Source: Pelolinea sp. | GTDB taxonomy: Bacteria; Chloroflexota; Anaerolineae; Anaerolineales; Anaerolineaceae | Direction of reading: 5' to 3' | Assembly (NCBI GenBank): GCA_012797975.1 | Contig: JAAZOD010000020.1 | Location: 1-64,000 of the forward strand | Length of the DNA: 64,000 nt | Shown here: positions 56,374 through 64,000 of the stretch, piece after piece | Layout: the number at the start of each line of letters is the position of its first letter | Numbering within the stretch: position 1 is the stretch's first letter | The notes under the pieces: generated by a model | Database searches by the model: none | What the model was told of the DNA's origin: nothing | What the model saw: the letters and a program-made list of their open reading frames with translations, nothing else | Made by a program: the position numbers and the translations under genes

Positions 56374-57696
56374 CTAGTCCAATTCGCTTTGCAGCTCTGG
56401 CGCACACTGCAAAATATTCTCTGTGGAAATGGCGTTCTGCATGCAGACATCCCGATAGATATCCACGCTCGACCGGCGAATGCGTTCCTGAGTAAGCGGA
56501 TTCAACCCCCATAATCCAAAGCGCTGAGTCCACCCGCGTTCCCATTCGAAATTATCGACCTGGGACCAGTGCATATATCCCCGAACATCCGCACCGCCTT
56601 GCATGGCTTTCCACATCTCAAAAAGATGCGTAATAAGATAATGCGGGCGCATGATATCCTGCGAGTCTTCCACTCCATTTTCCGTGATATAGATCGGCAC
56701 ATAATACCGTTGTGCCCAGCGTATCGCTTCGGCAAATCCGACCGGTTCGGTGGCGATAAAACCGTTCTCGCTGAGTTCTGCCCGGGGGTCAAAGAAACGT
56801 TCCTGAAATAAATTTTTAGCGGCCAGCGCATTGAACCTAACATGATCGCGAGTGTAATAATTCACACCAATATAGTCCTGTGTCCCTATCGCTTCGGGAA
56901 TGAAATCTTTCCAAAAAGCGAATTTCAACCGTCCAGACATTAAGGTATCCGCGAAGGAATTGTTGAAATTTCTAAAGGAAAAATCATTGACCCAATGATC
57001 CGGCGGGAACCATGCGCGGGCAGGGATCATGGCGCGAAAATTCTTGGCAAAGCCAACCATGGCATGCGGTTGAGCGGCATGGATGATGCGGTATGCCCTG
57101 GCATGTCCACACAGCATGTTGCGCATCACCTGAAAGGCCGCTTTCGGATCATTCTTGCCGGGAGGGAATTCACCGGCCATATAGCCGCTGAAAACGTAAA
57201 CCGTTGGTTCATTGATCGTGATCCAATAGTCCACCAAGTCCTTGAAGGCCGGAACCACCTTTTCAACGAAACGTGCGAAGAAATCTGCCGTTTCGTCATT
57301 TTCCCAACCACCTTTTTCATAGATCCAAATCGGGTCGGTAAAGTGATGCAGGGTGAGCATGGGCTTCAGCCCAAGACTGCGCATCCCAATTAACATTTCC
57401 CGGTAAGCCTGAATGGCTGCCTCATCCCACTTTCCGGGTTTTGGTTCAATGCGGCTCCATTCGATCGAAAACCGATGAGCATTTTGTCCGTCTTCCGCAG
57501 CGTGGGTGAGATCTTCTTTCCAACGGCCGTTCCACCAATCGCAGGCCAGACCGGCTGTGTGGTTGGAAATGATCTTTCCGGGGGTTTGTTCCCAGATATG
57601 CCAATTATTGTTCGTGTTGTTCCCTTCCACCTGATGGGCAGCGGTCGCCGTGCCCCACAAAAAATCTTTTGGAAATGAAAGATTACTTTGTTCCAT
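56374..57696 (-). CDS. glycoside hydrolase family 1 beta-glycosidase
   Basis: Cytoplasmic beta-glucosidase/beta-galactosidase-type enzyme, 440 residues. The N-terminal FPKDFLWGTATAAHQVEG is classic GH1. The acid/base Glu163 lies in ITINEPTVY and the nucleophile Glu339 in YITENGVED. No signal peptide. GGAG six bases before the ATG at 57696 fixes the start, rather than the TTG at 57708. It is transcribed divergently from the glucan phosphorylase. Substrate is unknown within the broad GH1 range (beta-glucosides, galactosides, mannosides). Confidence 0.96.
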   Translation of the reverse strand: MEQSNLSFPKDFLWGTATAAHQVEGNNTNNNWHIWEQTPGKIISNHTAGLACDWWNGRWKEDLTHAAEDGQNAHRFSIEWSRIEPKPGKWDEAAIQAYREMLIGMRSLGLKPMLTLHHFTDPIWIYEKGGWENDETADFFARFVEKVVPAFKDLVDYWITINEPTVYVFSGYMAGEFPPGKNDPKAAFQVMRNMLCGHARAYRIIHAAQPHAMVGFAKNFRAMIPARAWFPPDHWVNDFSFRNFNNSFADTLMSGRLKFAFWKDFIPEAIGTQDYIGVNYYTRDHVRFNALAAKNLFQERFFDPRAELSENGFIATEPVGFAEAIRWAQRYYVPIYITENGVEDSQDIMRPHYLITHLFEMWKAMQGGADVRGYMHWSQVDNFEWERGWTQRFGLWGLNPLTQERIRRSSVDIYRDVCMQNAISTENILQCAPELQSELD

Positions 57697-57820
57697 GAAA
57701 AGCTCCAAAATTCTGATCGGAATATACTTTCCTAATTATAGATGTTCTATTCGACTCTACCACTTCAGGACGATAACAGAAAATGCCATGACTTAAGATA
57801 GAATTGAAAGGCAATCGTGT

Positions 57821-57846
57821 TATAATCCCGCCCTGCTTTTCAGGGC
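57821..57846 (+). promoter_or_regulatory. promoter -10 and hairpin before glgP
   Basis: TATAAT (57821-57826) is followed by a 6-bp stem GCCCTG-CTTTT-CAGGGC at the start of the predicted RNA. A 5'-end hairpin of this type can stabilise mRNA. The -35 box is not clear. Confidence 0.4.
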
Positions 57847-57874
57847 AGGAATATCAGACAAAGGAAAACATCCT

Positions 57875-60025
57875 ATGGCATATAAAAAGGTCTTCCCGAA
57901 CCATTATCATTTTCCACAGCGCATTAACCGCCTGGGCGAGCTGGCCTATAACCTGTGGTGGGCGTGGAATCCTTCTGCTTTACGCCTTTTTTCGGAATTG
58001 GATAGACCATTATGGGATTCATTAAATCATAACCCGATCGCATTTCTGCATAAGATCGATCAGAAATTGCTCGAAAATGCTGCGAAAGACAGCCTGTATC
58101 TTGATGAGTACGATTCGGTGATGCAGCAATTCGATACCTATATGAACACAAAGGATACCTGGTGTAGCCGGGAGGCCCCGGATGCGCTGAAGGGGAAAGT
58201 CGCTTACTTCTCTTTTGAATTCGGATTGCACGAATGCATGCCTTTCTATGCAGGCGGCCTTGGCATTCTTTCCGGAGATCATCTGAAAGAAGCCAGCGAT
58301 ATGGGCATCCCGCTGGTCGGTGTGGGATTCATTTACCATCAGGGATATTTTGTGCAAAAGTTGACCGAGGATGGCTGGCAGGAAACATCGTATTTCCATT
58401 TCAATTTTGAGGAAATGCCCATCATTGCCTTGACCGATGCCGATGGGAAACCGCTGACCATTTCCGTTCAATTACCTGATCGGAAGGTCTACGCCCGCAC
58501 CTGGATGATCCAGGTAGGCAGGATCCCTCTCTACTTATTGGATTCCAATGTAGAGAAAAACTCACCGCATGATCGACATTTGACTGCTCGGTTATACAGC
58601 AATGATCTGGAGATCCGCATTTCGCAAGAAATCTTGTTGGGTTGCGGCGGGGTGCGCTTGCTCAAGAAACTGGGTGAGAAACCTACCGTATGGCACATGA
58701 ATGAAGGCCATTCCGCTTTTCTGACCCTGGAACGCGTGCATGAGATGATGAAGAGCGGATTATCCTTTGATGAAGCAGCAGCGATTGTCAAGAAAACCAA
58801 TGTCTTCACCACCCACACGCCGGTGCCGGCAGGAAATGATCAATTTCCGCTATGGTTGATCGATAAATATTTCCCGGTCATCTGGGGCGAATTGGGGTTG
58901 AGCCGCGAACAGTTCATTGAATTGGGCAAGCAAACCCAATCGTGGGGTGATACCTTCAGTATGCCCGTCCTGGCGATTAAGCTTTCCGAAAGCACCAATG
59001 GTGTCTCGGAACTGCATGGACAGGTTGCCAGGGAAATGTGGAATTTCCTGTGGCCGGATAAAAAAGCGGATGATGTGCCCATCGGGTCGATCACCAACGG
59101 CATTCATGTGAACTCATGGCTGGCGCGTCGCATGCGCCTTCTTTTCGATCGCTATCTGGGTGTCAGTTGGTACGATCGCATGGATGACGAAGAATTATGG
59201 AAGCGGATCGATCTGATCCCCGATCTGGAGATGTGGGATATCCGGCGGCATCTGAAACGAAAACTCATCAATTACGCGATTGAATCTGCCCGCATGCACT
59301 GGTCTTCGGGCAAGCACCAACCCTCGCAGGTGATTGCGGAGGGTGTGCTTCTGGACCAGTATTCGCTCACCATTGGTTTCGCACGGCGTTTTGCCACCTA
59401 CAAGCGTGCCAACCTGATCCTTTCCGATTACGAGCGGCTGCTCAAGATCATCACCCGCGAAGATATGCCGGTGCAGTTGATCTTTGCAGGCAAAGCCCAT
59501 CCGGCGGATGAACCGGGAAAGCTGCTCATCCAGCAGGTCTATCGGGCGGCCAAAGATCCCCGTTCTCAAGGGCGTATCGTGTTCCTGGAAGATTACGATC
59601 TGAACATTGCACACCTGATGGTGCAGGGTGTGGATGTATGGGTGAACACCCCCCGCCGCCCGAACGAAGCTTCCGGCACTTCAGGGATGAAAGCAGCTCT
59701 GAACGGAACGTTGAATTTCTCCGTTCTGGATGGCTGGTGGTGTGAAGGGTACAATGGAAAGAATGGTTGGGTGGTCGGCAGCGATAAAGAGTACGATGAT
59801 CCCAATGAGCAGGATAAGATGGACGCGGAAAGCATTTATCAGATTCTGGAAAATGAAATCATTCCGCTATACTATCAGACCCGCACGATGGGCGATCTCT
59901 CCGAGCAATGGGTTGCAAAGATCAAAGAGAGCATTCGATCCTGTGCACCCAAGTTCAGCACTCGACGCATGCTGCGCGAATACATGCAGGAAATGTATCT
60001 GCCCACCATGCAAAAAGAGAAGTGA
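57875..60025 (+). CDS. glgP: alpha-glucan (glycogen) phosphorylase, AlgP type
   Basis: Releases glucose-1-phosphate from glycogen or maltodextrin. The 716-residue protein is the shorter, AlgP-like form with an N-terminal DUF3417 domain (FPQRINRLGELAYNLWWAWNPSALRLF). The phosphorylase core shows YFSFEFGLHECMPFYAGGLGILSGDHLKEASDMG, VWHMNEGHSAF, TYKRANLI and the PLP/phosphate site EASGTSGMKAALNGTLNFSVLDGWW. Its partner would be glycogen metabolism; no glgC or glgB is nearby. A small UPF0316 gene follows after 14 bases. Confidence 0.97.
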   Translation: MAYKKVFPNHYHFPQRINRLGELAYNLWWAWNPSALRLFSELDRPLWDSLNHNPIAFLHKIDQKLLENAAKDSLYLDEYDSVMQQFDTYMNTKDTWCSREAPDALKGKVAYFSFEFGLHECMPFYAGGLGILSGDHLKEASDMGIPLVGVGFIYHQGYFVQKLTEDGWQETSYFHFNFEEMPIIALTDADGKPLTISVQLPDRKVYARTWMIQVGRIPLYLLDSNVEKNSPHDRHLTARLYSNDLEIRISQEILLGCGGVRLLKKLGEKPTVWHMNEGHSAFLTLERVHEMMKSGLSFDEAAAIVKKTNVFTTHTPVPAGNDQFPLWLIDKYFPVIWGELGLSREQFIELGKQTQSWGDTFSMPVLAIKLSESTNGVSELHGQVAREMWNFLWPDKKADDVPIGSITNGIHVNSWLARRMRLLFDRYLGVSWYDRMDDEELWKRIDLIPDLEMWDIRRHLKRKLINYAIESARMHWSSGKHQPSQVIAEGVLLDQYSLTIGFARRFATYKRANLILSDYERLLKIITREDMPVQLIFAGKAHPADEPGKLLIQQVYRAAKDPRSQGRIVFLEDYDLNIAHLMVQGVDVWVNTPRRPNEASGTSGMKAALNGTLNFSVLDGWWCEGYNGKNGWVVGSDKEYDDPNEQDKMDAESIYQILENEIIPLYYQTRTMGDLSEQWVAKIKESIRSCAPKFSTRRMLREYMQEMYLPTMQKEK

Positions 60026-60039
60026 TCAAAGGAGTTGTG

Positions 60040-60576
60040 ATGGAATCTTTACTGGACCCAATGGCCTGGTTATCAGCCCTGGGGATATTTTTAGTGCGCG
60101 TATTGAACATCGCACTGGATACGGTGCGCATGATATCGGTCATGCGCGGCAAAAAAGCGATCGCCTGGGTATTAGGTGTGGTGACTTCCGTGCTGTTTGT
60201 GCTTTCCATAGGATGGGTCATGTCTGATCTTTCCGATCCGCTCAAGATCGCGGCATACAGCGTTGGCTTTGCGTATGGAACCATCATCGGGATGAACCTG
60301 GAAAAGAAAATGGCCATGGGGCATACCTTTTTGACCATCATCAGTTCCAACCGCGGCGCTGCACTGGTGGAGGCCTTGCGCGGTGCCGGTTATGCGGTAA
60401 CGGAGATCCCGGCTCGCGGAAAAGACGGTACGGTCACCATGCTCGAACTGGGGGTGGAACGCAAAGACCTGGTCAAAGTGCAGAGCACCATCACCCATAT
60501 TGACCCAGCGGCGTTCATCACCTCCCGCGATATTGAACCGGTTCACCGCGGGTATTGGGGCGGGCAGCGCGGATAA
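60040..60576 (+). CDS. DUF2179 (UPF0316) membrane protein
   Basis: A 178-residue protein with three N-terminal membrane helices (about residues 8-30, 42-62 and 68-88) and a C-terminal DUF2179-type cytoplasmic domain (FLTIISSNRGAALVEALRGAGYAVTEIPARGKDGTVTMLE). The sequence ARVLNIALDTVRMISVMRG is typical of UPF0316. AAAGGAG ten bases before the ATG fixes the start; longer frames overlap glgP. It is probably cotranscribed with glgP. Function unknown, possibly ligand-gated transport. Confidence 0.92.
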   Translation: MESLLDPMAWLSALGIFLVRVLNIALDTVRMISVMRGKKAIAWVLGVVTSVLFVLSIGWVMSDLSDPLKIAAYSVGFAYGTIIGMNLEKKMAMGHTFLTIISSNRGAALVEALRGAGYAVTEIPARGKDGTVTMLELGVERKDLVKVQSTITHIDPAAFITSRDIEPVHRGYWGGQRG

Positions 60577-60583
60577 TTTCAGG

Positions 60584-60612
60584 AGAGGTTGTTCAGGAAA
60601 CGGCCTCTTTTT
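60584..60612 (+). terminator. terminator after the UPF0316 gene
   Basis: AGAGG (60584-60588) pairs with CCTCT (60604-60608), with extra GTT/AAC pairing inside, followed by TTTTTG. Confidence 0.55.
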
Positions 60613-60667
60613 GTATGCCAATCGGATCTCCATCCAGAAAAGGCATAGAATTTCTGCCTTACCCATG

Positions 60668-60685
60668 ATAGAATAAATATTCTAT
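60668..60685. promoter_or_regulatory. palindromic operator-like site before the ycaQ-type gene
   Basis: ATAGAATA-AA-TATTCTAT is an 8-bp inverted repeat with a two-base centre. Its core AGAATAAATATTCT closely matches AGAATACATGTTCT at 20566, and both fit a relaxed GAAC-N4-GTTC (DinR/LexA) pattern. It lies about 85 bases before the DNA-repair gene. Confidence 0.4.
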
Positions 60686-60768
60686 AAATCAAGGTATTTT
60701 CCTCTGGCCGAAAAAATCTGCCGGAAGAAATGACATAAGAAATTAAAAGTACTTATGCAAAGATCAAA

Positions 60769-62001
60769 ATGGACAGTGTAAGCCTAGACTTGGAAACAGC
60801 CCGCCAACTGATCATCCAGACCCAGTTGTTCAACAGCATGCCTGCTGACCCGCAAAAAGAAAACGGGGTGGCTGAAGTGGTGGAAAAGCTGGGGTATGTG
60901 CAAATCGATACTATCAATGTGCTCAACCGGGCTCACCATCACACTCTGTGGACACGCCTGCCGCATTATGAGAGCCAGGACCTGCATCGCGCGCAAGCGG
61001 AAGAAAAGCGCATTTTTGAATACTGGGGGCATGCCATGTCGTATCTGCCCATGCACGACTACCGCTATTCCCTCCCCTATAAACAACATTTCAGCAGTCC
61101 TTATGGAAATTGGGCAAGAGAACGGCTGGAAAGATATGGGCATATCATGGAGCCGACGTTGCAGCGCATTCGTGAAGAAGGCCCCTTGGCAAGCAAGGAT
61201 TTTCTTTCGGAAGAGACGGATCGAAAAGCAGGCACCTGGTGGGATTGGCGCCCGGTGAAAATGGCACTGGAGCTGCTGTTTTGGCAGGGGAAGCTGATGG
61301 TTGCCGAGAGAAGGAATTTCCAAAAAGTGTTCGATCTGCCCGAACGGGTGCTGCCGGATTGGGTGGATACCAGCATGCCCACCGATGAAGAGCTGGGCAG
61401 ATTCCTGGTACGGCGCGCGCTACAATCGTATGGCCTGGCTACAGAGCGGGAGATCGTGGATCATCTGCGCATCGCGGAAAAAGAGGTCATTGACCAGGCA
61501 CTGCGGGAGATGTGTGCAAACGGTGAAGTGCTGCCGCTCACGATGAAGGGTGAAGGAAAAGGATCGTCATACTTTACCCTCCCGGAAAACTTGAAAAATA
61601 GTGGTGTTTCTTCTGCTCATCAAGGAGAAATGTTCATTCTGTCTCCTTTTGATAATTTCTGCATCCAGCGAGCCAGGATAAAAGAATTTTTTCACTTTGA
61701 TTATGCGCTGGAGTGTTATTTGAAGCCGGAGCAGCGCGAGTTTGGGTATTTTGCCCTGCCGCTCTTTTGGAAAGGCCATTTCATCGGCAAAATGGATGCA
61801 AAGGCCGATCGAAAAGAAAAAACACTGCTCATCCACCATCTGCAATTTGAAGAGGGCCTGAAACCGGAAGAATCACTGAAACTGGCTTTGCAAAAACAAT
61901 TGACAGCTTTTACAAAATTTCAAAATTGCCAGCGCTGTCAGATAGAGTTGATCTCTCCTCAAAAATTCTTCCAGTGGACAAAGCTGGATTTGGATCAATA
62001 A
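60769..62001 (+). CDS. ycaQ: YcaQ-family DNA glycosylase (winged-helix)
   Basis: Glycosylase of the AlkZ/YcaQ family, known in E. coli to unhook DNA interstrand crosslinks; 410 residues. The conserved N-terminal region is LGYVQIDTINVLNRAHHHTLWTRLPHYE; the QxD pair of the family is seen in VQIDT. Tandem winged-helix segments (LATEREIVDHLRIAEKEVIDQALREM) and the FILSPFDNFCIQRARIKEFF stretch complete the fold. An operator-like palindrome upstream suggests damage induction. It stands alone between two terminator-like regions. Confidence 0.94.
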   Translation: MDSVSLDLETARQLIIQTQLFNSMPADPQKENGVAEVVEKLGYVQIDTINVLNRAHHHTLWTRLPHYESQDLHRAQAEEKRIFEYWGHAMSYLPMHDYRYSLPYKQHFSSPYGNWARERLERYGHIMEPTLQRIREEGPLASKDFLSEETDRKAGTWWDWRPVKMALELLFWQGKLMVAERRNFQKVFDLPERVLPDWVDTSMPTDEELGRFLVRRALQSYGLATEREIVDHLRIAEKEVIDQALREMCANGEVLPLTMKGEGKGSSYFTLPENLKNSGVSSAHQGEMFILSPFDNFCIQRARIKEFFHFDYALECYLKPEQREFGYFALPLFWKGHFIGKMDAKADRKEKTLLIHHLQFEEGLKPEESLKLALQKQLTAFTKFQNCQRCQIELISPQKFFQWTKLDLDQ

Positions 62002-62037
62002 ACAGCTCATTTCGGGGTTTGAAAATTTCATATAGGT

Positions 62038-62043
62038 TATAAT
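62038..62043 (+). promoter_or_regulatory. -10 box six bases before the C39-like gene
   Basis: TATAAT followed by GCCGGC and then ATG (62050). No ribosome binding site fits between, so the mRNA is probably leaderless. Confidence 0.5.
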
Positions 62044-62049
62044 GCCGGC

Positions 62050-63351
62050 ATGTTTAAAAGTAGAAAGTCGATCCTTATTGTCATGGCCTGCCTCATTCTT
62101 GTTGCGGGATCTCTGCTGGTTTTTAATACCCGCGTCCAGGAATGGGTCGGTTGGCATGCTTCTCAGTTTTATAGCTGGCTGAAAGTTCAAGTGAACCCGC
62201 CCGAAAAAGTGGAATTCAGTGCTTCTAGCGACAGCACACAGGAACTGCCGCAGCCCGCGGTTACTACTCTCCCATCTTCAACGCCTGCTGTGCAGGAAAC
62301 TGGCCAACCGCAGGGCGGAGACGCCCCGACTTCCGGCAGCAACTCCTTACCCGCTTTTATGGAGCTGGAGGGTGCCACTTATTTTTCCCAACACAATCGC
62401 TGGAATTATTGCGGACCTGCCAACCTGGCAATGGCGCTATCGTATTGGGGTTGGGAAGGCACTCATGACGACATAGCGCATGTGGTGAAGCCGTACCAAA
62501 AAGACAAAGCTGTCATGCCGTATGAGCTGGTCGATTATGTACAAACCCAAACCGAGCTGAATGCGCTGACCAGGGTGGGGGGTGACCTGCGGTTGTTGAA
62601 AACATTCATTGCCAACGGATTCCCGGTGATCGTTGAAAAAGGGCCTTATTTTCGTGATATCAGCTACCGCGTCACCTGGATGGGGCATTATCAGTTGTTG
62701 ACCGGCTACGATGATGCACGTTCTATTTTCATCGCGCAGGATTCGTATATCCACGCAAACTATGAACAGGATTACGCCGAACTGGTTGACCAATGGCGTT
62801 CCTTCAATTACACCTATATCGTGGTCTACCCAAGCACCAAACGGAATGATGTGTTGAACATTCTGGGCGAGAACGGCGACGAAGGTCAAAATTATCGGCT
62901 GGCTGCCCAGAAAGCCGTGGATGAAATCTATACTCTGGAAGGTATTCACCAGTTCTTTGCCTGGTATAACTACGGAACCAACCTGGTCTATCTACGCGAT
63001 TACAGTGGCGCGGCGGATGCCTATGATCAGGCGTTGACCTTATACAATCAACTGCCCGAAGATAACACCATACGTCCCTACCGTATCCTCTGGTATGAAA
63101 CCGGACCGTATTATGCCTATTATTTCATGGCGCGCTATCAGGATGTGATCGACCTGGCGACCAATAATTCCATCGATATGGTGCGCGATGATGAGCCGGC
63201 GCTGGAAGAGAGTTATTACTGGCGCGGCAGAGCCAGGGTTGCAATAGGCGCTCAGGAAGAAGCCATTGACGATTTTATGACCTGCCTTACTTACCATCCG
63301 GACTTTACCCCATGCGTCGAAGAACTGAACGCATTGGGGATATTTCCATAG
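62050..63351 (+). CDS. C39-like cysteine peptidase, exported
   Basis: A 433-residue protein with an N-terminal membrane anchor/signal (residues 8-25), a Ser/Thr/Pro/Gln linker up to about 100 and a C39_2-type papain-like domain. The catalytic Cys121 lies in NRWNYCGPANLAMALSYWGW with the oxyanion Gln114; the His is in MGHYQLLTGYDD. From about residue 290 the protein has helical repeats that look like tetratricopeptide repeats (EGIHQFFAWYNYGTNLVYLRDYSGAADAYDQAL). It may process cell-envelope peptides. Substrate unknown. Confidence 0.9.
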   Translation: MFKSRKSILIVMACLILVAGSLLVFNTRVQEWVGWHASQFYSWLKVQVNPPEKVEFSASSDSTQELPQPAVTTLPSSTPAVQETGQPQGGDAPTSGSNSLPAFMELEGATYFSQHNRWNYCGPANLAMALSYWGWEGTHDDIAHVVKPYQKDKAVMPYELVDYVQTQTELNALTRVGGDLRLLKTFIANGFPVIVEKGPYFRDISYRVTWMGHYQLLTGYDDARSIFIAQDSYIHANYEQDYAELVDQWRSFNYTYIVVYPSTKRNDVLNILGENGDEGQNYRLAAQKAVDEIYTLEGIHQFFAWYNYGTNLVYLRDYSGAADAYDQALTLYNQLPEDNTIRPYRILWYETGPYYAYYFMARYQDVIDLATNNSIDMVRDDEPALEESYYWRGRARVAIGAQEEAIDDFMTCLTYHPDFTPCVEELNALGIFP

Positions 63352-63380
63352 AGAATAGCTGTAACGGTTGCCTCGTTACT

Positions 63381-63427
63381 CTTCGCGATTGGGAACCTGG
63401 TAAATTCTTCACCAGCGCTCAGAATGA
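63381..63427 (+). repeat. degenerate copy of the 39.7/40.5 kb repeat
   Basis: CTTCGCGATTGGGAACC ... AATTCTTCACCAGCGCTCAGAATGA resembles the middle and end of the repeats at 39680 and 40488, with deletions. It lies between the C39-like and SbcD-like genes; nothing else is seen in this 210-base gap apart from the AGGTTGAGGG ribosome site near its end. Confidence 0.45.
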
Positions 63428-63561
63428 TCGGGCGCAGCGGCTGAAAGACCTGTTCGAATTGATAAACATTTCAGACCTGGCCGCGTGTTGTAAATTTCTT
63501 ACTCCAGCGTGAACTGTTGCTGTGCAAGAACATTCCACAGGTACAATTAGGTTGAGGGAAA

Positions 63562-64000
63562 ATGGTCAGAATCCTGCATTTCTCCGATGCGCACATCGAT
63601 ACGGTCCGCCAGGGTCGACACGACCCGCAAAGCGGATTGCCCGTGCGCACATTGGATTTCCTGCAAGCTCTGGACATCATCGTTGACACCGCCATTGCGC
63701 AAAAAGCGGAGCTGGCCATTTTTGCCGGGGATGCCTACCGCAACCAATTGCCCGCTCCCACCTTTCAACGTGAATGGGGAAAGCGTATCCTGCGTTTATC
63801 ACAAGCCGGTATTTTTACCATACTGGTGGTGGGCAATCACGATGTCTCCCCCGCCACCGGGCGCGCTCATGCCCTGCAGGAGTTCGAAACGCTGCGCATC
63901 CCGAACACCTGTGTGATCAGCGAACCCTGTCTTTTAACTCCGAAAGACCTGAACGGCTTGCCCCTTCAGATCATCGGACTGCCGTGGATCTCGCGCTCAG
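63562..64000 (+). CDS. metallophosphoesterase, SbcD/Mre11-like nuclease (partial)
   Basis: The N-terminal 146 residues of a calcineurin-like DNA exonuclease; the gene runs off the window end. The metal motifs are in order: RILHFSDAHID (Asp8, His10), IFAGDAYRNQ and VVGNHDVSPATGRA. The DAHID and GDAYRN forms match SbcD-like DNA repair exonucleases. GAGGG six bases before the ATG at 63562 fixes the start. The usual partner SbcC would be expected just beyond the window. Confidence 0.88.
   Translation, partial: MVRILHFSDAHIDTVRQGRHDPQSGLPVRTLDFLQALDIIVDTAIAQKAELAIFAGDAYRNQLPAPTFQREWGKRILRLSQAGIFTILVVGNHDVSPATGRAHALQEFETLRIPNTCVISEPCLLTPKDLNGLPLQIIGLPWISRS

Overview
The window looks like a chromosomal segment of an anaerobic, fermentative Chloroflexota bacterium, most likely class Anaerolineae. 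This is inferred from the mix of genes: an FMN-riboswitch-controlled riboflavin ABC transporter of the RibXY type, an archaeal-type AspRS, a split methylmalonyl-CoA mutase cobalamin subunit next to meaB, an AlgP-type glucan phosphorylase, a stand-alone AmmeMemoRadiSam enzyme, and several promoters whose -10 box lies 6-8 bases from the start codon. No rRNA gene is present, so the assignment is not proven. No CRISPR array, transposase or integrase was seen.

Layout. 1-6.1 kb: a GntR-controlled operon for a PTS amino sugar, probably the cell-wall disaccharide MurNAc-GlcNAc (EIIB, EIIC, MupG-like phospho-muramidase, EIIA, a PIG-L deacetylase-like protein and two SIS-domain proteins). 6.2-7 kb: a short repeat pair and a reverse-strand RRM protein. 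7-9.8 kb: a three-gene ABC transporter behind a complete promoter, FMN aptamer and intrinsic terminator. 9.9-28.6 kb: mostly housekeeping, repair and small-metabolism genes (phosphoesterase, HAD phosphatase, GNAT, SMP-30 lactonase, LysE exporter, AlkD plus UDG-like pair, tRNA-Ser, beta-CASP nuclease, RNase D, AmmeMemoRadiSam, MutS2, MgtC, nitroreductase, NYN-LOTUS, YdcF), with a 29-residue membrane microprotein at 21.4 kb.

28.8-35.8 kb: a SorC-type regulator followed by an unusual overlapping operon that joins a 2-oxoacid/acetoin dehydrogenase-type E1alpha-E1beta-E2 set to a complete galactitol-family PTS (EIIA-EIIB-EIIC). This is the best candidate for an undescribed pathway: import and phosphorylation of a ketose-like compound followed by TPP-dependent cleavage to an acyl-CoA. 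35.8-39.5 kb: YbaK deacylase, two tandem tRNA-Ser genes, a CitE-like lyase and a VWA-like/FHA membrane protein.

39.6-44.9 kb is an accessory region: a lipoprotein gene between two direct repeats, an unknown two-gene unit, then an AT-rich block with an XRE/ImmA-DUF4411 toxin-antitoxin-like pair and an Mrr-type restriction enzyme. 44.9-51.8 kb returns to core genes (rhomboid, DUF3048, mcmA2-meaB, AspRS, PRPP synthase). An AT-rich PmeII-type restriction-modification pair (51.9-53.5 kb) sits between prs and mutM. 54.4-64 kb holds a double-thioredoxin/CcdA fusion, a GH1 glycosidase, glucan phosphorylase, a YcaQ-type glycosylase, a C39-like peptidase and the start of an SbcD-like nuclease cut by the window edge.

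Several reverse-strand intergenic units with promoter-like boxes and T-tract terminators may encode small RNAs. All functions are read from sequence and remembered family features; no database search was run.
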